Shown here one piece after another: positions 12,132 to 22,809 of a DNA stretch of 64,000 nt. Location of the stretch: contig JAAEAF010000614.1 in the NCBI GenBank assembly GCA_011037195.1, positions 62,001 through 126,000 of the forward strand. The letters run 5' to 3'. The first letter of the stretch is position 1, and each line of letters starts with the position of its first letter. The stretch is from Triatoma infestans (Eukaryota; Arthropoda; Insecta; Hemiptera; Reduviidae). A model generated the notes under the pieces. That model did no database searches. It saw only the letters and a list, made by a program, of their open reading frames with translations, and had not been told where the DNA came from. Both the position numbers and the translations under genes were made by a program.

Positions 12132-12790
12132 TAAAGTAAAGAGGAAACTGTTTTCCTGCACACACGCAAGGATTACTAACTCTAAGGTCGAGTCATTAGA
12201 TAGGCCATCACGTTATTGTCACCGAGTTAAGTCCCCAAAGCCCCCTTGCTTTGATCCAGGCCAGTTTTCCATTATAAACTTTTACATACCAACCACCAGC
12301 AAACTCTAAAAATGTTCCTAAAGATTTCAAACAAAATTAATTATTTAAAAAAATCTTTAGTGGTCTCTATGTTGATATCCTCTTATCATGTTCCCGTCAG
12401 TGTATAAAATAGTGATAGTCTGGATTAATATCCTGAAAATTTAACTTCCTCTACTACCGTTGCTTTCCTATCTTAAAAAAGTGAAACAATAATTAACAAA
12501 TAAAAATTTATATTTACAAATATTTAAAAGACTACTGATACAAAAACTAGAGCTTCTTATTGCATTTATTACACTATGAAAATTAACCAGCCAATCGACA
12601 GGTTCTGTTACCGAAAAGATATTAGGACATTAGCATTCTAAATGACGGAAATTCTGCAAAACTTTTATAGTACTTCGGGTTGAAGTTGTAAATAAATGGT
12701 TTGTTATAAATCGTTATCCAGATTGCAATATGTTTCTTCACTGTGGTTTTGTCTTAATCACTAAATCAACAATGAACAAGTAATTAAGTC
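10206..12790. other. AT-rich spacer, no gene seen
   Basis: No protein family recognised. One short GC-richer patch at 10380-10560 contains a TATA-like word (CTTTATAAATT near 10507) and TGGCGCC near 10534, which resembles a retroelement primer site, but no LTR pair or coding region accompanies it. Open frames at 10647-10865 (+) and 11575-11760 (-) are A/T-driven. Confidence 0.5.
12099..12126. repeat. (AT)14 microsatellite
   Basis: Uninterrupted AT dinucleotide run of 28 bases. Confidence 0.95.
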
Positions 12791-12791
12791 A

Positions 12792-12840
12792 ACACTATCC
12801 TGAAGAAGCCTATTGCAATATGGCAGAAACCTCGGTTTAT
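12792..12840 (+). ncRNA. Decayed hammerhead-like motif, probable Penelope-like relic
   Basis: CTGAAGA (12800-12806) is followed by an extra A, a short helix GCC...GGC (12808-12810 with 12822-12824), one base, then GAAAC (12826-12830) and CTCGG. This copies the order of conserved boxes of a type I hammerhead with a minimal third helix, like the better preserved site at 49,749-49,805. The base before the expected cleavage triplet is changed (CTC instead of GTC) and flanking pairing is weak (C-G, T-G, A-T), so it is probably inactive. No Penelope coding sequence is recognisable nearby. Confidence 0.4.
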
Positions 12841-13394
12841 AACCAAAACAGTGATGTTGTCTCAACCCAGAAGATCTATAAACCATTATGCATGAAAGAT
12901 GGGTAAATTATCCTACTTTGTTTTCTAAAATGTCCACATTTTGGGTTACTGAACTAAGCTTCAATAACATTACGTTGCTCTAACAAAAAGCAGTATTTTA
13001 ATCAAAGTTTCAAAAGTTTTTATTAATTAATTTTAATTATTTCTATTTTAATACACGATTGAAATATGAATTTGATAAATCAATTTGTGGCAATCGAATG
13101 AAAGTAGTAAAAATCACTTTACTCTTGTAATTAATTGTGTGTTTTTATAATAAAAAAATGATTTATAATTTCTGGTGTAAAAATCGCAGGATATTCTTAT
13201 TACTCCATTAATATAATTCAACAATAACAAATTGTCTGCAAACTTGAACGTTTTTTACTGAATGTTTACTTGATGTAGACAATACATATAAATATACAAA
13301 GCTGATGACTTCTATGTCTTAAGTTTTATCTATGATGTCTTGCAGCGCCCTGTGTAGTTCTCTTGTAACTTCAAAATTTAAACTCAATTAAAAT
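12841..13394. other. AT-rich spacer, no gene seen
   Basis: Nothing recognisable apart from very AT-rich simple stretches between about 13,010 and 13,220. Confidence 0.5.
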
Positions 13395-13935
13395 CAATTC
13401 TAGGGAAAAAATCTTCAAATATGAATGATAGGTTTTGTATGAGTACAGTTATGATTGCATGTTAATGGAAAATCGTTCGAACTATTTCTGAGAAAAATTG
13501 CAAAAAAAATTTAAAACTTTGATCTGTGATCTCGCAATGTCAGAGTTGACAGGTTTTCTTCCAAGTGTTGGTATTCTAACAATCCTAATAATGTACGCAC
13601 TTTAATATTGTATGAGTGGTAGAATAGTATAATAATGTTAGAGTACTGACTTTTCAAAAGAAAGCTTAACCTTGCACCTTCACCACAATCATTCAAAACA
13701 ATAATTTTCCTGGGCAAATGTTTAAAAATAAAAGTATCAGAACTTTGGTCTGCATTTAGGATGCGAAATTTAAAGAAAATTATGAAAGCCATTTACGAGA
13801 ATATCGCGAAAACTTAAAAAAAACAAATTTTTTCAACAAGTTATCCATTTAATAAAGATTTTTCCAATTCTCACAAAAATCAAAAAAAAGGAGAATCATA
13901 TATTCCGGGAAAATGTATTTAAAAGGGGTCCGAGT
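13395..13935. repeat. Diverged copy of the interspersed repeat family
   Basis: Recognisable words include 'aaaatcgttcgaactatttctgag' near 13,468-13,491 (a family module), 'aataattttcctgggcaaatgttt', and a second module near 13,750-13,815 ('tttaaagaaaattatgaaagcc', 'gagaatatcgcgaaaactt'). The minus-strand open frame at 13,511-13,792 lies inside it and is not a gene. Confidence 0.6.
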
Positions 13936-14192
13936 GAGCTGGTAACTTATCCTTCGAAAAGAATAGTTTGAGGTATTGTGGACGGTTTCATGTCACATCT
14001 AGTATTATGGGCAAGGTTAAAGAAAATTAGTTGAAAGGGAAGAAAGTCGCGCGAGTTTTCACTTTTTTTTCCACTTTTTTTTATTGTTTATTGTTTATTG
14101 TTTATTTACATCATTTTGGACATTTTAAAGTAAAAGTAAAGTAATAACTATTTTATAGGCTGCCTTAACATCCAACTACCGAATGAGGTATT

Positions 14193-14193
<1 letters not shown>

Positions 14194-14255
<62 letters not shown>
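14194..14255. repeat. Compound (CA)n(TA)n microsatellite
   Basis: A CA run from 14,194 to about 14,237 passes directly into a TA run to about 14,255. The open minus-strand frame across it is an artefact. Confidence 0.95.
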
Positions 14256-15080
14256 AAATACTACTACCAACAAATGTAATAAAGAATGGATGAAATTGAA
14301 ATAAATACGTACTGAATTTTGAAAGAGATTAGGTACATCCATTTGATGAGATTTGATTTTAATACCACAGAGAATTATTGTTTTTACAGTACCTGAAAAA
14401 AAAGGATTAACATAAATTAATAATACTATATATATATATATATTAAATAAAAAAAGAATAAATACATTTTAATAAAGATAAAATCATTAAACGAAAACCT
14501 ATCTCCCTAACATAAATTAATAATTAATTTCTTTAAACAATTTTTAAATAAATAATGTAAATTTATTTAGTGATAAATTATTATTTGACATTAGTATTTA
14601 GGAGTATTTAGAGCAACAAACAAGAATATTAAAATTAGCATAAATTCAGTCAATATTATGAAATATTTGGTAGAAAATGTCATGAAACGAAAGTGTTGAT
14701 TGCACAATTTATAAAACTGCTTTTGTAGAATTTAAAATATTAACTTTTTCAAGCCATAAATTTAGTAATTGCCCCATGAAAAAGAAATGTAAGCATATGT
14801 TAGGACTGCACATGCCGACACTTGGACATTTCTCAGTCGTTTAGTCGAGCTATTTACTTTCTCTTTGAATTACTAGTGAAAATTTTCAAAATTTAGTTTT
14901 TCCGGAGGTACATGATTTGTGATGATCTTCTGACGCAAACATTTTTTGTTTTTTAAACACCCGCAGTCATTCTCAGATCTATCAACTCAGATCTATGTGT
15001 ATTCTGTAGTATACATGAAATGTATTACATGCGGTTAATTTTTATTCCTGCTTGGTTTGTATTAGTTTATATATTAAAAG
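14256..15080. other. AT-rich spacer with an interspersed-repeat fragment
   Basis: Very AT-rich. Around 14,850-14,920 the words 'tttactttctctttgaatta' and 'gaaaattttcaaaatttagtt' with 'tttccggaggtacatg' resemble the outer end of the interspersed repeat family in its inverted orientation. No gene seen. Confidence 0.5.
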
Positions 15081-15102
15081 TTTTTTTAAAACAAGAAATC
15101 TG

Positions 15103-15138
15103 TTTTGTAAATATTGCATTTACACTGTATTTACAAAA
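15103..15138. repeat. Perfect 11-bp inverted repeat
   Basis: TTTTGTAAATA at 15,103-15,113 is the exact reverse complement of TATTTACAAAA at 15,128-15,138, with a 14-base spacer. It lies near the likely outer part of the Copia 3' LTR, whose end I could not place. Confidence 0.7.
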
Positions 15139-15139
15139 T

Positions 15140-15512
15140 ACGCCCATCTAACGGCATATTCAGCGCCACAATTAACAATAAAATGTGTTTATAACACAAC
15201 ATATTAAGTGTTTCTAATGGCAATTTATTGATACAGGAGAAAATTATATTGTCCGCACAGAAAAATCTACTTTTAATTTGCTGTTATGTATTGGAATATT
15301 GCAGGCTGAAAAAAAAAAAACAGTTCTAGGCAGGAGTAACAGAATATATATTTTACATTAATATGCTGTACATTTACACCAACCTGTTGTAGAAACACCA
15401 TACATGAAGAGTAAAAACAAAACTGAAACAACATAAACACCAGCAGGTGGCATTCACAAAAGTAAACAGTTAAAATACAAATACAAAATTGGCGGACATT
15501 ACATATCCAACA
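15140..15512 (-). mobile_element. Copia 3' LTR (outer end not located)
   Basis: On the minus strand the LTR begins TGTTGGATATG at 15,512, directly after a polypurine tract (TATGGGGGAT, about 15,513-15,522) that follows the pol stop codon. TGTTGG is a common start for Copia-superfamily LTRs. A candidate polyadenylation signal AATAAA (minus) lies near 15,227. The 3' end of the LTR is uncertain, so the left coordinate is approximate. No matching 5' LTR was seen in the window. Confidence 0.6.
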
Positions 15513-15524
15513 ATCCCCCATAAT

Positions 15525-15890
15525 GTTCGCCCTTAATTACATTTATGTAACCTCAAATTTCTGATACAAAGCTTAAATTTCTGTTGTGGTAAACTCTTTG
15601 TAAATACATCTGCGTCCATTTCCTTTGTTGGCACATACTTAATTTTAACACACTCATTTTCAACACTCACGAACAAAATGATATATCTATATGTTTCGAC
15701 CTTTCAAGTAATACTGGATTATTAAATAATTTCAGAATGGCGGTCAGTATTTATCTCTATTTGGATATTTTCTGCTATCACCTCATATTAGAAGCTTATC
15801 CAAAAAATTGCCACCTTCATAGCATCTGAAATAGCCATGTATTGGGCAATGCAGCAGTCCTTTGCTACTTTCATAGGAAGTAGCCACTCC
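15525..15890 (-). pseudogene. C-terminal RNase H end of a Copia pol polyprotein, broken
   Basis: Read on the minus strand, the last part of a Copia-type polyprotein is visible: QYMAISDAMKVAIFW (the conserved EAEYMA region of the RNase H domain, here with the EAE part changed) near 15,800-15,850, and VKIKYVPTKEMDADVFTKSL near 15,590-15,650, which matches the highly conserved C-terminal YVPTxxxxADxFTK signature. It ends with a stop near 15,534, 12-20 bases before the polypurine tract. At least three in-frame stops and a gap lie between these blocks. Everything upstream (integrase, RT) is absent; the sequence runs instead into a minisatellite. Confidence 0.75.
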
Positions 15891-15950
15891 TCCTAAAAGG
15901 AAAGCTACTTCCTGTAGGATCAATCTTCAATATAACTTTTCCAAGAAGCT

Positions 15951-16172
15951 GACTGTCTACACCAACTCCCAAAGACAGTGTCAAGCTGACTGTCTGCACC
16001 AACTCCCAAAGACAGTGCCAAGCTGACTGTCTACACCAACTCTCAAAGACAGTGCCAAACTGACTGTCTACACCAACTCCCAAAGACAGTGCCAAACTGA
16101 CTGTCTACACCAACTCCCAAAGACAGCGCCAAGCTGACTGTCTACACCAACTCCCAAAGATAGTGCCAAACT
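15951..16172. repeat. 37-bp minisatellite, six copies, each unit a hairpin
   Basis: GACTGTCT recurs at 15,951, 15,988, 16,025, 16,062, 16,099 and 16,136, an exact 37-base period for six units. Each unit carries ACTGTCT followed after 14 bases by its reverse complement AGACAGT, so each can fold into a 7-bp stem. Units differ at a few positions (for example CAAGCTG versus CAAACTG, GTGCC versus GCGCC or GTGTC). The period is not a multiple of three, so the open minus-strand frame across it is not a repeat protein. Confidence 0.95.
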
Positions 16173-17340
16173 CCTACAAAAAAAAAAGATAGAAAACCAC
16201 TACTTTTCGCTCACACTATTGAGGATTTAAAAAAAAATCTGCGTGGATATTAAAGTGAACTTAGTAAATATAAGATATTAACATTAATGTATTTTAAATT
16301 TTTGAGCATTCATTTGTTTCTTCCGTTTAACGAAGGATCCAATAAGAGGCAATGTTCCTTCAGGGGTAAATCTGTAGTATTTATATTCTTCTATTAAGTA
16401 TCTAGTGATATGTTTAAAACCTGTAAGGGATTTTCTTTTCTTAGGAAGGAGAGATAAAGGAAAGAAAATAAAGCCGAAGATGATATAGCAGGGAAAGAAG
16501 GGCGAAAGAGGATGGTTTTTATCGAATATCCCAAATAAATTGGGTCTAGAGCTTAGTAAATCCTTTAGTGGAGGGTTAGGGGCAGAAGGGAGAAAGAGAA
16601 AGAGCTCTCTAGTTTCTCTCACAATGGGGGCACAGCTTTGAAAAATCCTGAGGAATGAAGATCGGCAACCGGAAGAGAACAACGCTGGAATATCAGAATT
16701 GTTGAGCAAAAAGTTGTATTAAAATGGGAGGCCTTAGTTCTACCTCCCGCCCACAAAGAGGTATAGTGACAGGAGGAAGAAGTAGAACATGGCCCGAAGA
16801 GAGCATCTCTTCATGGTCAGCACACTCCACTAGGCCATTGTTTCAGTCCACTTGTCTTTTCTTGGAAATGGTGGTATAGAACCGACTTGTAGGATGAGAT
16901 TGGAAAGCCATTCTTAGTAACAATGAAAATGGACACACTGCTTCCTTCCTCCATCTTGTCTGTTAGTCTGACCGTCCCATCAGCTGGGTCACAAACCATT
17001 TTAATAATATTAGCATTGTGGAGTCACAGTAACAGCACAATGCCCTTCTTGTATGGCTGCTGCTGTACAAATCCAGGACAAGGGTGAGTAAAGACCCATT
17101 ACAGTCCCACTCATCCACACTTCTTGCCATTCCTACTTGTCTTCTTGCTTGCTTTCGGTATTAGTACTGGCTAAGTAAATTGTCGTCTTGTCAGCGGATA
17201 AAGGGCTGAGACTATACAGTAGAAAATTAAAACGGCACGGAAGGAGTATATTTGGAAACCAACATCATCTCTTCGAAGCCACCCTAGCAGTCGCTCTGCA
17301 AACGTATTAGAACTAATCGACACCATGAATCGAATCTAAG
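16173..17340. other. Unassigned higher-complexity region with a 141-residue open frame
   Basis: This stretch is less AT-rich than its surroundings. The longest frame outside recognised transposons is at 16,284-16,709 (minus, 141 residues); its translation has no family I recognise, no obvious signal peptide and no membrane segment, and there is no clear initiation or splice context. A second minus frame at 16,817-16,999 (60 residues) is equally anonymous. The texture suggests an old transposon or a pseudogene, but I cannot name it. Confidence 0.35.
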
Positions 17341-17705
17341 GGGTATTCGAAACATATTTGGTTATTTTCCTCTTTCACATGTTTGAGATTGTATTTTCGG
17401 TGAAAATACAAGTATTGAAGTTCATGAGAACGAAAATATATTTATCGAATTACCAATATGTATGAACAAAATGTCTCAAAAATCTCAAGGAGTTCGAACT
17501 TCATAATTTCTTCATGTCTTGCATTTTCAAATTTCGCACACTGACTACACACATAAATAACTAAAGTTTTTGTTTGAGACATTTTTCTATGAAAAATTAA
17601 TTTTGAGGTGTGTGCAGAAGATTACTGCAACATTGAGTTTTCCTCTAAAAAAGTACCTCATCAGGTACCATGTATGATCCTACCAATTGCATAATTTAGC
17701 TAGAA
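17341..17705 (-). repeat. Diverged interspersed repeat copy
   Basis: Contains 'tgagattgtattttcggtga' plus 'aaatacaagtattgaag' (inverted outer end of the family) at about 17,385-17,420, then 'tttgtttgagacatttttctatg', and ends near 17,655 with the family word 'aaaagtacctcatcaggtac'. Too diverged to give exact ends. Confidence 0.45.
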
Positions 17706-18738
17706 GCATAGCTCGAATTCCAAATTGAGAGATAAATAATGTTATTTCAAGACACTTGTGAGAAATGGTAAAGATTGTTTTTACGTTTTCTCACTAGTGA
17801 TTAAAAGTAAAACTTTATTCACTACTTTTGATTTAATAATTTATCACATTATTACAGAATTGCAGAAAAAATTATTTTTTGTATGATTCCGGCAGATGCT
17901 TGACATTGTGCTTTCCTCTAAAGTGCCACTTCAAAGGCTTATTGTGGTTCCACTAACGGTGAAATGTTAAGAACCAAATTCCTGGTTCAATTAAAAGTCC
18001 AGGAACAAGTTAAAAACATAACAAAAGAACGTTGTACAGCATAACAGGTTAAGAACAAAATAAAGATTTTGAAAAAAAGAACCCCTTGATCTGTGGATAC
18101 AAGAAGATTAAAAAATATATTTGGAAAAATCTAATCATATACTCGTATTTAAATTTGATATAACAATCTGCTGACGCGACTGGATTTAATTCTACTATAT
18201 ACAATGAGTGTTTCACCCATCACCAATCAGAAGGTGGTAGTAGACTCATTTTCCTTGCACCATCTCATCGTGCACGTTCGTTTCTCATTTATATGACAGG
18301 GAATATATACACCATACTAGCAATAAATAACATCTGGTGTCGGGTGAGTTTCTGTGTGTATGTGCCTGCGAATATATGGAAGTAGGGGGAATTACAAGTG
18401 TGAATTCTCTCCTGTGAGAATTGTGACTAACTCAGCACGGACTGGTGCAAACCATTGGCGCACAGATGCTCCACTGCGCTCTAGGATGAAGCACCCATAC
18501 ACACACAAGAATATGATTTTGTTAAACCAGATTCATAATTAATTAAGCTGTAATTAATATTTAAGTTTTTAATTATTAAGTTTTGTCTTTATGTAATTGC
18601 TTGATACAACCTACCCAACACGACAGTGCTCAAAAATGGCACTGACGGTTTCTCTTTCATTTCTCATGCTGTACACATAAATGATCTGTGCTCGTTATTT
18701 GAAAAGTATTTCCTGGAAAATTGATTTTTGGAGGATTG
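17706..18738. other. AT-rich spacer flanking the Gypsy insertion, no gene seen
   Basis: No recognisable coding sequence. The words 'gacattgtgctttcctctaaagtg' near 17,902 recur with changes near 26,410 and 35,165 and belong to the interspersed family. Confidence 0.5.
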
Positions 18739-18743
18739 TGGGG

Positions 18744-19051
18744 TATAATGGAGTTGATGAGGAGAGAAATTAGGTTTGATTAATTAGACGAGATATGAAG
18801 ACACTGTTATAATATAGCTATAAGTTGACACAAACTTCACTAGACTTGTAATGATTTTATAGAATAAATGGTGAGAGTAGAGATATGATACGATGCGATG
18901 TTCGGTTGAATCTCATAGATAGATATCTAGAAAGATGTCGTTAGGCAGATTCTCATTGGCTTATATACAGGTTCTCCCACTCTAGCCTGGTTAAGTCAGA
19001 AAGTACCAGATAGGGTCCTTCTCTCTCTTAATTCTCTCTTTTGCCATTACA
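18744..19051 (-). repeat. 3' LTR of the Gypsy element
   Basis: On the minus strand it starts TGTAATGG at 19,051 and ends CCATTATA at 18,744; the ends are inverted repeats with one mismatch. It contains a TATA-like box (TATATAAG on minus, near 18,959-18,967). Its outer side abuts the TSD TGGGG. Confidence 0.9.
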
Positions 19052-19068
19052 TCATCCCCTCTACTGAA
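19052..19068 (-). promoter_or_regulatory. Polypurine tract next to the Gypsy 3' LTR
   Basis: Minus-strand sequence AGTAGAGGGGATGA directly precedes the LTR start TGTAATGG. A purine tract at this place primes plus-strand DNA synthesis in LTR elements. Confidence 0.7.
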
Positions 19069-19149
19069 GAAATTTTTCACGTGTGAAAAATTTGAGCGTG
19101 CTGCTGAATGATGTATCTTTGTAGCTCATCTGGTTTGGCTACGAGTTTG

Positions 19150-19375
19150 TTGTAGCTAGCCTGGGTTTGAAACTAGCGAACTACCTTTTGGTGCAGAAAG
19201 CTAGCGATGATGCTGTTGCGAGCTAGCCAGTGTTGTTGAAAGCTAGCTATGATGTCGAAAACTAGCTTATGTAGCAGAAAGCTAGTGATGGCCTTGTTGA
19301 GAGCTAGCTAAGAATGGTGAAGCCAGCGATGGTGATGTTGAGAGCTAGCTGGTGATGTTGCAAGCTAGCGATAAT
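19150..19375. repeat. CTAGC-centred degenerate array with ~20-bp period, inside the Gypsy element
   Basis: CTAGC cores start at 19,156, 19,173, 19,201, 19,223, 19,243, 19,262, 19,282 (CTAGT), 19,304, 19,323 (CCAGC), 19,345 and 19,365. After the first two the spacing is 19-22 bases, about two helical turns. Many cores are the palindrome GCTAGC. Between them the words GATGTTG or TGTTGA recur. The array lies in the non-coding zone between integrase and the 3' LTR. A protein-binding array is possible; nothing proves it. Confidence 0.85.
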
Positions 19376-21483
19376 GATGTCTTCTTGTGTCATATATAAA
19401 AAACGAAGGATAGAGAGGGAGAGAATGAATTCATGAGTTGCAGTCCATGGCAGTAATTCAAAAAATATACAATTATCCTGAAAAATATTTAGCTTAAATC
19501 GAGTATTTAAAATAATCAGATAATGAAAATGTCTTCAGTTTGTAAAAAAAATATTGAAAAGTTTATAAAATTAAATTGTTTTCTTTTATGTCTGAAAAAT
19601 TTTTGAAAAAAAAATACGGACAATTACAATATAAAATCTAATACAATACTCATTTAACATTATTATGATCAATGATTAAAATTAACATTTTTTGTATATA
19701 TATATATGTAAACACACACAATACGATCCTTCTAGGAGTAATAATTACAATTGTGTGTGTATTTTGTATAATTAATAAACTATTGGAAAATAAGTATTAA
19801 AAAGGTAATGTTAAAAATAAATGAAAATATTCAAAGAGAAGTAAAGAAAAGAATTCAAGGATAATAGATAAATATTAAATAGTAATTAATAATAAAATTT
19901 ATGTAAACATTAATGATATTTCTGAATAATAGTAAGTAAATAATAAAATTATATAAAGTAATTTATGTAAAATTTACGTATAAAATAATTTCTCAATATA
20001 GTTTTTGGTCATGTATATATAATATTATATGTTTAATTTTATCAAAGCTGGTGATTTTTATTTTCGTCGATTATTAATATCATTGTTTTGTTGATATTGT
20101 ATTATTTTAATTTATTTGTAATAATAGATTTTACAGTTATTGCTTATGATTATAATCTAAAGCTAAGCGAGCAGGAATAAGGAATGATTGCGCAATTTCG
20201 TGGGAAGGAAGCGATCGCAATGTTCCGGAAATGAGCTCATGTGTGCACATATGTACTTTAAATATGGAACAATGTCTGCAGATTTCGTAGTATTGTTTTA
20301 ATTGTTTACGTTCCGTTCGTAGTTGCTTTGAAGTTGCTAAAAGGTCGTGAGGAAATAGAGTACATTGTTAAAACATTATTTGAAGATTAAAGATGTTTTC
20401 ATTCATTAAGGAAAAATATACTTAGTTATAAAAATAAAATGGTTTGATAGTTCTAAAGCTAGAGAGAGAAAGAGAATACATGATTATTTAATAACTTTTA
20501 CCATGGATAATATGATTTGAAAGGATTGTCACAATACATAGCAATAAATATTTATAATACATAAGGGACGTAGACAATCACAGTTCAAATGCCGACATAT
20601 AAAGCAATTAATTTTGAAGGACCAAATATTAAAATGTAAGGGATTTTACCTGGTATAGAAAAGATTTAACCGGTCAGTTACCTCAATACGATTTAACAGG
20701 TCAGGTACCTCAATAGAATTCGGCTCTCCTGTTTGTAGAGAAAACCTTTGTATTTTTTATTTATTGTCACTGGTATCTGGCAAAGTACAGTGAAAGGTGT
20801 CCACATTGTTCCTGACCTAAAAAACTTTTTATAAATTTGAAAATTCATTATAAACTTGACCTCCTTTGCACTATGAAGACAATCACTTCTTGTTAGGTTT
20901 GGAAAGGCCGTTGGCTGAATAGATTTCGGCTTGTGTGTGAGGTCGTTCGCTTAATTTCTTTTCTTGAGGCTGTCTTGAAGTTGATTGTTCTGGTGTCTGG
21001 GAAAAACATCTGTACAGTGAAAGTCACATTGTTCTGTTTCTTTGACCTAAAATTTCTTATAAATTTTAAGCGCATTGTGCTTTGACCGCCTTTGCTAAAA
21101 CATTTGAAATAAAGGAAATATATAAAATGTTCTATTCATAAAAGAATTTTTACTGCTTGTCTACCTAAAACATTAAAGGAAGGATTTGCAAAGAAAATAA
21201 GTACAATTGTCTATAAGATCTGAAACAAAAATAGATTGTTCAAATTAAACATATTCTTTTATTAAATGTATCTATTATCTCGTCGCGGTCTGTAAGGAAA
21301 ATTAAATGATTAAAATGTTTAAATTTGCTTCATAAAAATCTTTGCGTGACCTGAAATTCAATAAATATTTATTGGATTAGTATTTATTTAAAAAAAAATT
21401 ATATTATTCTAACACATTGAAGATAAGTTTCTATTTAAACTTGGTTTTAATTTGAATTTAGAATTTTGGACATTTTCCTTGGA
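19376..21483 (-). other. Non-coding 3' region of the Gypsy element
   Basis: About 2.1 kb between the end of integrase and the CTAGC array, very AT-rich at 19,480-20,150. No envelope-like or other third open frame is recognisable; a 60-residue minus frame at 20,893-21,075 is anonymous. It contains a 27-bp tandem repeat (20,663-20,716) and two diverged copies of a roughly 110-bp block at about 20,770-20,880 and 20,975-21,095, recognisable by 'gtacagtgaaagg/gtacagtgaaag', 'cacattgttc' and 'gacctaaaa'. Confidence 0.6.
20663..20716. repeat. 27-bp tandem repeat, two copies
   Basis: GATTTAAC at 20,663 and 20,690 begins two 27-base units ending GTCAGTTACCTCAATAC and GTCAGGTACCTCAATAG, with only a few differences. 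Confidence 0.85.
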
Positions 21484-22804
21484 CTAGATGAGAATGAAAT
21501 TCTCTACTCCCAACACCAGGAAATTTATGTAAATTTCTTGAGAAAGGGCAAAATTTGTTTTATCTTTTTCTTGGCCGTATATTCGTGGCGTGCGATTTCG
21601 ATTTGCCTCTAATTGGGACTTTTTCAGCTTGCTGAGGTGTACCAATTTTTTCTCATTGTTATTGAGAGTTATAGAAGCTGTGTGGTTGGGAAATACTTTA
21701 TAGATTTGATAAGGGCCATGATATTTCTTCAAAAATTTTCCCGTGGATGTAAATGATTTAAATAAACGTGGTCACCTACACTTAGTTTTTCTTGCGAAAT
21801 ATTTTTTTTATAATATTTTTCTTTTCTTAATTTGGCTTTTTCATTATTGGATTTGACCTGTTTCCTAACTCGGTGTATTTTGTCGTAAAGACATTTGGTG
21901 TGAATGTTGAAATTTTGTAAACTTTTCTCCTGATAATTCAGAAGCCAGGGAAACTGAAATTTTGTTCCAAAAACAATTTCATGGGGAGTATAATTTGTGG
22001 GAATGTTTTTGGTGGAATTGTGAGCTGCTTTGACTAATGGTAGATATTTGTACCAATTTTTATCAGTTTGCACATAGTGGGATAAATTGTTCGCGATGTC
22101 TCTGGGCACACGTTCTAAACGACCATTCGAGGCAGGGTGGTAGGGGGTTGTGCATACTTTTTTGATTTTTAATAGCTCACAGATCTGGAGTATAATTGTG
22201 ATGTTGGTACCCAGATCTTAAGAAGATATTTAGGTGGTACGTATTTGGTAAATATATCATTAACCACAATCTGTGCAACTGTTTCTGCTTTTTGGTTCGT
22301 CATGGGAAACATCTCCAAATAGCGAGGATATTGACAGATTATCGTTAGTATATATTTATATTCTTCACCTGTGCCGCTGTTGACAGATGCATCCAGTGGT
22401 CCAACTACGTCAACGGAAATAGCTTGCCAGACATTTTTGGGTTCACTGAATGTGCCTAAAGGTGGTTTATAGGCATCTTTTGTTTTTCTTGTGGCACATT
22501 TATAGCAGGTCTGAACGTATTTTTGAACATCATTTGAGATGTTTGGCCAAGTGAATTGTGTTTTTATGCGTTCATACGTTTTCTCCCTACTATAATGCGC
22601 TGATAACGGATTATCGTGATAAAGGCGCAGAACAGTATCACGCAACCCTGACGGTACTAGAATGCAATTGTCAGACACTGTAATTAAGAGACCCTGATCA
22701 TTGAATTTGTAGTTGTTTGAATTTTTTAATCGCTGACATTCTGGATCGCCAGCTTGTTGCTGAGCAATTTCAAGTAAATCAATTGTTGGATAATATTCGT
22801 CCAC
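21484..22804 (-). pseudogene. Gypsy integrase, frameshifted
   Basis: Integrase joins retrotransposon DNA to the host chromosome. The first segment (22,804-22,169) has the HHCC zinc finger (histidines in LYHDNPLSAHYS, cysteines in TCYKC) and the first catalytic Asp in SVDVVGPLD. The frame breaks near 22,215-22,200: the second catalytic Asp (DLGTN) lies in a shifted frame. The second segment (22,109-21,729) follows GRLERV with the catalytic Glu and carries KAAHNSTKNIPTNYTP and IVFGTKF, typical of Gypsy. The third (21,732-21,484) holds the GPY module HGPYQIYKV and a charged tail. At least two frameshifts disable it. Confidence 0.9.
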
Positions 22805-22809
22805 TGTCT

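Noticed and set aside
15871..16095. Repeat protein in the minus-strand frame across the 37-bp minisatellite
   Set aside because: 37 is not a multiple of three, so the frame rotates from unit to unit; the apparent repeated peptide is an artefact.
16284..16709. Host gene encoding a 141-residue protein
   Set aside because: No recognisable family, no convincing start or splice context; kept only as an anonymous open frame.
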